64,000 bases of DNA from assembly GCA_963920765.1 (NCBI GenBank), contig OY987245.1, forward strand, positions 19,422,727 through 19,486,726, read 5' to 3'. The notes beneath the pieces were generated by a model. The model searched no databases. It was not told the origin of the DNA and saw only the letters and a list, made by a program, of their open reading frames with translations. Origin of the DNA: Ulota crispa (Eukaryota > Streptophyta > Bryopsida > Orthotrichales > Orthotrichaceae). Below are positions 58,288-64,000 of the stretch, one piece after another. Positions within the stretch are counted from its first letter, which is position 1; the number at the start of each line of letters is the position of its first letter. The position numbers were made by a program, and so were the translations under genes.

Positions 58288-60367
58288 GGGCAAGACGTTA
58301 AATGTTGCCCTTGAAAGTTGCCCAAGCCAACGTGGCACGTGGGGCGGGGCAAGGGCCCAGGTCTGACCTTGTCGCATGATCGGTTGACCTTGTCTTGCAT
58401 CCCACATCCTGCATCCCGTGTCCTACATTCCGCATCTTGCATCCCATGTCCTACATTCTGCATCCTGCATCCCGTGTCATGCATCTCGCATCCTACATTC
58501 GGTGTCCTACGTCCTGCGGTTTATATTAAGCCCGTTTTATTCAAAAAACCACTTGTAAGGAAGAGTGGGGGTTGTCCCATATTGTTTGAAGCTGGAGGTT
58601 AGTTACTTCGGGTACAAGAAGGGCCACTTGAGAGAGAAGAAATACACAACCTCATTTCTTTCTAAGTGAAAAATGTAGGGAAAATACCAAAAATGCCCCT
58701 CAATTCATCAAAAATATCAAATGTAACCCCCAGAGATTTGAAATATACAAACACCTTTGAACACAATATCTTGTTAATTTGGGATAAATGCTTTCCCAAA
58801 ACAGATTTTGGGATACTCAAATTTTGCATTTGTGAGAATATTTTGGAGATCTAAATTGAGTTTTTTGATAATTCTTTCAAGATGTTTCATCATTGACGTA
58901 AGGTCTTGAAGAAATCATAATAAAACTCATTCTAAATCACCTCAAAACTCTAAAAAATGAAAATTTCAGAAGTCCCAAAATTAAAGATTTCTCCCAAACT
59001 AATGAATATTGCATTTTGGCTTTGTGTACAAATATCAAAAATACCCTTAGCTTTTTGTAAGAACATCAATTATATCCTTGGTTGTATTTGAGGATATCAT
59101 TAACACCCCTTGTTTTTTTGGAAGAATATAAAAAATGCCCCTCCATTAATTTGAAATATCAAATACGCCCTTGTGTTATTTGAAATATCAAAAGTCGCTC
59201 TGGTTTATGTAAGAATTTAAATCTTATAAACTAGACTATACTCTTATTGTAAACATCACAAAAACCCCTAATTTTGTTATGATTATTTATTGAACTTTTT
59301 TGTATGTAATGAAATGACAACAAAAAAATCTTTGTAATATATGCAATGGCTCTTACTTCAATAATCTTACATGCAAAAATCCTTTATAAAGCTCAAAGAG
59401 CTTGCATTCAACTCTTGTCTAATTTTCTAATTTCCATTTTTTTCTTAGTCACTTACTGAATTTGGCAATAAGAGGCACAAGAGAACAAAAGGCATGTTTG
59501 ATATCTCAAATAACACAAGGGCGTATTTGATATTTCAAATTAATGGAGGGGCATTTTTTATATTCTTCCAAAAAAACAAGGGGTGTTAATGATATCCTCA
59601 AATACAACCAAGGATATAATTGATGTTCTTACAAAAAGCTAAGGGTATTTTTGATATTTGTACACAAAGCCAAAATGCAATATTCATTAGTTTGGGAGAA
59701 ATCTTTAATTTTGGGACTTCTGAAATTTTCATTTTTTAGAGTTTTGAGGTGATTTAGAATGAGTTTTATTATGATTTCTTCAAGACCTTACATCAATGAT
59801 GAAACATCTTGAAAGAATTATCAAAAAACTCAATTTAGATCTCCAAAATATTCTCACAAATGCAAAATTTGAGTATCCCAAAATCTGTTTTGGGAAAGCA
59901 TTTATCCCAAATTAACAAGATATTGTGTTCAAAGGTGTTTGTATATTTCAAATCTCTGGGGGTTACATTTGATATTTTTGATGAATTGAGGGGCATTTTT
60001 GGTATTTTCCCTACATTTTTCACTTAGAAAGAAATGAGGTTGTGTATTTCTTCTCTCTCAAGTGGCCCTTCTTGTACCCGAAGTAACTAACCTCCAGCTT
60101 CAAACAATATGGGACAAACCCCCACTCTTCCTTACAAGTGGTTTTTTGAATAAAACGGGCTTAATATAAACCGCAGGACATAGGACACCGAATGTAGGAT
60201 GCGAGATGCATGACACGGGATGCAGGATGCAGAATGTAGGACACGGGATGCAGGATGCGGGATGCAAGATAAGGTCAACCAATCATGCGACGGGGTCAGA
60301 CCCGGGCCCTTGCCCCGTCCCACGTTGGCTTGTGCAACTTTCAAGGGCAACATTTAACGTCCTGCCC
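58288..60367. mobile_element. 2.1-kb near-perfect palindrome (giant fold-back element)
   Basis: Left end GGGCAAGACGTTAAATG and right end CATTTAACGTCCTGCCC. Arms of about 900 bp (58288 to about 59193, and about 59496 to 60367) are almost identical in inverted orientation; 58666-58854 and 59835-60023 translate identically. A ~300-bp unique loop separates them. ACTAC flanks both ends. The arms contain a minisatellite (left 58383-58512) that is about 30 bp longer on the left. The inner arms repeat the motif ATATCAAA-N-ATGCCCCT. No transposase frame exists. Confidence 0.85.
58383..58512. repeat. CATCCTGCATCCCGTGTCCTA-type minisatellite
   Basis: Units of 14 and about 28 bp (CATCCTGCATCC, GTGTCCTACATTC) are repeated in tandem in the left palindrome arm and mirrored at about 60176-60272 in the right arm. 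Spacing and lack of unique spacers exclude a CRISPR array. Confidence 0.8.
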
Positions 60368-62462
60368 ACTACGGTAGTAAGCTCAATAATGCTACAGATC
60401 ATTCAATTGATTTCATCCCGTACCTTTATATCTGATAGGCAAGTTCTACCATTCCAAGCTTTCTTTTTCTGTCATAATTAGGACAGGATTCTTTTTAAAT
60501 GAAACGAACAGTGGCCAGTTACATAAACCTATATACAAATATAACTAAGGGGCAGTTGTACAAAAACATCAAATGAATTTTTTTATTATTAGAAATTCAA
60601 TTATATAGGGATTCCCACGTATATACTATCCATAAGAACTGAAAGACGAGACCGTGCTAGGGGATTGAGAACCATCAGTGCATTGAGATTGTTTTGAATT
60701 TCACAAATAGAGGTTTCAAACTGTAGGGAAAAATAGAGTTCTCCCCGTGAATTCTTGATGAGTAAGCATAAGATTTCTCAGGCAAAATCAAGTATTTTGC
60801 ATGAGAAAATTTAAAAAAAATCGTGCACGTAGCAAGGTGTATAAAAGTACAAGCATTGACCCTTTACCGCGAGAAAAAAGAATCACATACAAAAACAAGC
60901 TTTTTAGCCACTGTATAAGAATAGAAAAAATAACCCTTCTAAAAGGAGCCAAGAGAGAACTTAAATGTACAAGCTTTGAAACCCCCTAGTACCAAAATCA
61001 TTTTTGGTTCCCCATACTTCACCATTTTTTGTTACTTACCAACTTTGATTATTTCCCGTATCATCATCCCCTATCAATAATGATATTTACTCATTTTTTT
61101 GATTTTTTTCATATTACAAAAAATGGGTAAGTGCAAAAAGTAAAACAAATACATTAATAACAAATAATATATATATGGGGATTATCCTCCAATTATTAGA
61201 GGGAAGTTTTACCCAAAGATGAATGCATTAGGCATATATTTATTCTGGAAGGAATTCTGCATAGGTAGTGTCTAATTGGGAGGAATCTTGCACGGACTAG
61301 TATCTTTTAGTCATTCCAAGAGTATGGGGACATCTAATTTGGTTGGCAAATGATTTGAATTTGTTGGCAATAGTAATTTGAGCCAAACCATGAATTTGCT
61401 ATGATTGAATATCATTTTGCAATACTTTATACTAGACCAATTTTCTATACTTGTCATACCAACTGGGTGGTGTGATGCAAGAGGCATTCTAATGCATGAA
61501 CAAAGTTTAAAAATGGATCTTCACAAAAAATGTCCTCATTTTTTAAAGTCATTACCTTCCTCAAGGATCAATTATCATCATTATTGGAGATGTATTGTTG
61601 ATTGTTTACTAGATGTTGTAATATTTTTATCTTCTTTAGTGTCTTTTTGAGAAACATGAGTATGGTAGGTTACAAACAACTATGTCACATTTAACTAGAT
61701 TTAGACTATTCATGTTCTTTTGAATTTGTGTGCAAACAATAGGGGTATCTCCCCATGTTAGGGGATATAGATTTTTGGATGTTTTGAGCAACTCCCAATG
61801 TGCACTAAGCTTACACTTATTTCAATGTTCTATATAAATTTTCCATTATGTCTTGCATTTCAATTTTTGTTTCTTGAATTTGCAGAGTCTAGATTTAGTT
61901 GAATATGGCATAATTATAAAAGCCATTTAGATTAATAATATTTACATTAGTCGTGTTTGATGTAGATTATTGAGCAAGCCAAGGGTAGAAAAGAAGTGAT
62001 TGGTTAGTTAAAATCTTAATGATATGCGGTTTTGTTCATTATTTAGTTGAGATGGTTAGTGCGTTCTGAAATCAAGTGCAACTCATGGAACTTCCTAAAC
62101 TGCCCTAAAATTGACATTCCAGATATTGTATTTTCTTAGACATCTTTTGAATAAATAACCAAAATGTAAAAGTCTTAGTCATTGTACAAAAGGAACATAC
62201 ATAGGTAATTAGTACATAGCATTTGCAACAAAAAAAAGTACTATAAACTATTAAAAAATTGACCATAATAAATTAGAACAAAAACCACATTTGTTAGGTA
62301 GCAATGGTGCAATCTAAGTGATAAATAAACCCAAATAAATTTGTATTCACATTTGGAGGACAATGTGTTTTAATCAAATTGTCTCTCAAAAAGGAGTTTT
62401 GTCCTGGAAAAATATAATAAGTTGGTGCAAAATCCTTGATGAATTAGAAGTATTTGATTAAA
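60368..62462. other. Unassigned AT-rich spacer
   Basis: No recognised gene, RNA or transposon end in about 2.1 kb. The ORF at 61405-61650 has no recognised domain. Confidence 0.45.
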
Positions 62463-62911
62463 GGAATTGAAATATGCACACCTTGGGCTTGATATATGCA
62501 CACCTTAGGCTTGATATGTGCACATTGGGGGATGGGGGTGAAATTAAGATATTTATCATCAACAAGTTGAATTTAGAAAATTTGAATTCACCTTTGGATT
62601 TAGAGTTCTTGATTTAGTCTAGGACAGCAAAGGGGGTTACAATTAAACAATGCATAGTGGAGAAGCATAGCTAGGGAGCAAATTATTACTCTTATCCTTG
62701 TATATAAAAAAAGCTAAGCTTTTCCACTTGGAGTTGTGTAATTGTAACCTCCTTTGTGATTCTAGACAAAATCAAGGTCTCTAAATCCAAATCTAAATTC
62801 AAATTTTCCAAATTCAACATGTTGATGGTAAATTTCTAAAATTTATCCGCCCCTTTTGGTGTGCATATCAAGCCCATATATCAAGCCTGAGGTGTGCATA
62901 TGTCAATTCCC
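62463..62911. mobile_element. Family B MITE, copy 7 (9-bp TSD TTGATTAAA)
   Basis: Starts GGAATTGAAATATGCACACC and ends GTGTGCATATGTCAATTCCC, with TTGATTAAA at 62454-62462 and 62912-62920. The terminal segment CACACCTTAGGCTTGATATG is duplicated at both ends. It is the most diverged complete copy. Confidence 0.8.
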
Positions 62912-63166
62912 TTGATTAAATGATGGTGACAACAGACATTGTAGGTACATTTTAAGATTCATTTTAATAAAGAGATCGTCAAACTTAAAAGAAAAAAATG
63001 CAGTTCTTTAAACTACAATGAAGCTATGTTTATACCCCTTCCAAGACCCTTTGCAACTTTCTTCAACATATAGATAAAATTCAATTTGTTCAACTCAAGA
63101 CATAACTATAGTAAACCCAACTTACCTAAGTAAACCATAGTTAAAAAAGTCACATGCAATAATTAA

Positions 63167-63849
63167 CTCCTAACGGATCAAGCCCATTTTTTCTCAAAAA
63201 AACACTCAAAACTACCATTTCTAATCAATTGATCTTGATAACAATTTTTTCTATTTTTTACAAATCCAACCATAAGATCTTGCATTAAATTTATGCAAGA
63301 AGAAATAGTGAAGTTTTTGGGACCGTATGGATTGATAAATATGATAATTTGAAGTTGGCAAAAGAATGGTTTTGGACATTGCTTGTACTTTTTTCAAGGA
63401 TCTCTTTGAAAGAAAAAAAATCCCAACAAATAGATTGGAAGATTTTAGTTTCATCTACAAGTACTACAAAAAATAATTAAAATTAAAATATTTCTAATAG
63501 CTATTGCAATTCAAAAGCTAATATATCTATCTAATACATCAAGCTAATATATTTATCTAATACATCGTAGCTTTTTATATCCTCCAATGAAGAGTCATGC
63601 CTTTATTGGTTGACTTCAGGACAAACCGTGGGCAACTGGCATGCTCAATCTACCCCTTGATCAATAGGTTCCCTAAAACCCCCACTATTTTCAAATAGTA
63701 AATCCAATTTCAATAAAAAAATATTAAATCCTTGCATAGCCCTTGCACAACTCTCTCTCATAAAAAAGAATTAACTTTTTATATAAGAAATCTCATTATC
63801 TCAAATCTCTCAAAATCCATTTTGTCCTCCATAGGGACTTATTTAGGGG
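63167..63849. mobile_element. Family E MITE, ~680-bp copy with TTAA flanks
   Basis: TTAA (63163-63166) then CTCCTAACGGATCAAGCCC; right end AGGGACTTATTTAGGGG then TTAA (63850-63853). Interior AAAATCCATTTTGTCC matches other family E copies. Confidence 0.72.
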
Positions 63850-64000
63850 TTAACTACAGAAGAAAAAAATTACATCAAAGTTCAGTCAACTACCAACAAT
63901 AACATGCTTAAGTTGCATTTTAAAAATGACTTCACCTCCTTGTTATGTTTTACTTCATCTACCTACTCCTTAGGTAGGTTGAATCTATATCAAAATTTGA

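Noticed and set aside
58383..58512. CRISPR-like array
   Set aside because: The units are a continuous minisatellite without unique spacers, in plant-type nuclear DNA.
58666..60023. Two identical 62-aa ORFs in opposite orientation
   Set aside because: They are the two arms of the palindrome; composition is that of the repeat and no family is recognised.

Overview
The window is nuclear DNA from a streptophyte, most likely a land plant. The signs are spliced genes with GT-AG introns that keep phase across every junction, plant-specific gene families, degenerate TTTAGGG telomere-type repeats, and AT-rich intergenic DNA packed with short non-autonomous transposons (MITEs). I cannot name the species. 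No rRNA, tRNA, CRISPR array or intact transposase was seen.

Four protein genes can be rebuilt exon by exon. (1) At 1-3389, minus strand, lies the 5' part of a kinesin-14 of the KIN14A/KIN14B (KCA/KAC) group; its 3' part is beyond the left edge. (2) At 25236-29073, plus strand, is a complete four-exon BAG-family co-chaperone (267 aa) with a ubiquitin-like domain and a BAG domain. (3) At 32511-38242, minus strand, is a six-exon coiled-coil gene (1051 aa) resembling plant CAP-Gly-linker-like proteins. Its first ~110 residues and first intron match the kinesin of gene 1, so it looks like a chimera made from a kinesin 5' end. (4) At 46663-53135, minus strand, is a 14-exon homologue of DONSON (662 aa), a replication-fork protein.

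Between and inside these genes are MITE families that can be sorted by terminal inverted repeats (TIRs) and target-site duplications (TSDs): family A (TA TSD, CTACACC termini); B (about 410-450 bp, 9-bp TSD, GGGAATTG termini); C (about 315 bp, 9-bp TSD, GGGAAAATTTCATGG termini); D (TA TSD, AGGTAGGAGCACCC); E (TTAA TSD, CCCCTAAA or CCCTTNAA termini, piggyBac-like in form); F (TA, AGGTAGT); G (TA, CTCCCTCT, inside DONSON introns); H (TTA/TAA TSD, GGGCATCTCC or GAGCATCTCC, PIF/Harbinger-like); J (TA, CATAACATTGTT); K, L, M, N and P (fold-backs of unclear class). A 2.1-kb near-perfect palindrome lies at 58288-60367.

Layout: 1-4440 kinesin 5' part and its upstream region; 4441-24480 MITE-rich DNA with nested insertions; 24481-29073 BAG locus; 29074-32510 spacer; 32511-38242 chimeric coiled-coil gene; 38243-46660 spacer with a MITE cluster; 46663-53135 DONSON; 53136-64000 spacer with MITEs and the palindrome. 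The four genes show no operon-like or pathway link; the kinesin and the chimeric gene are related by duplication. Transposon insertions in genes were seen only in introns. All gene models are hand translations without transcript support.
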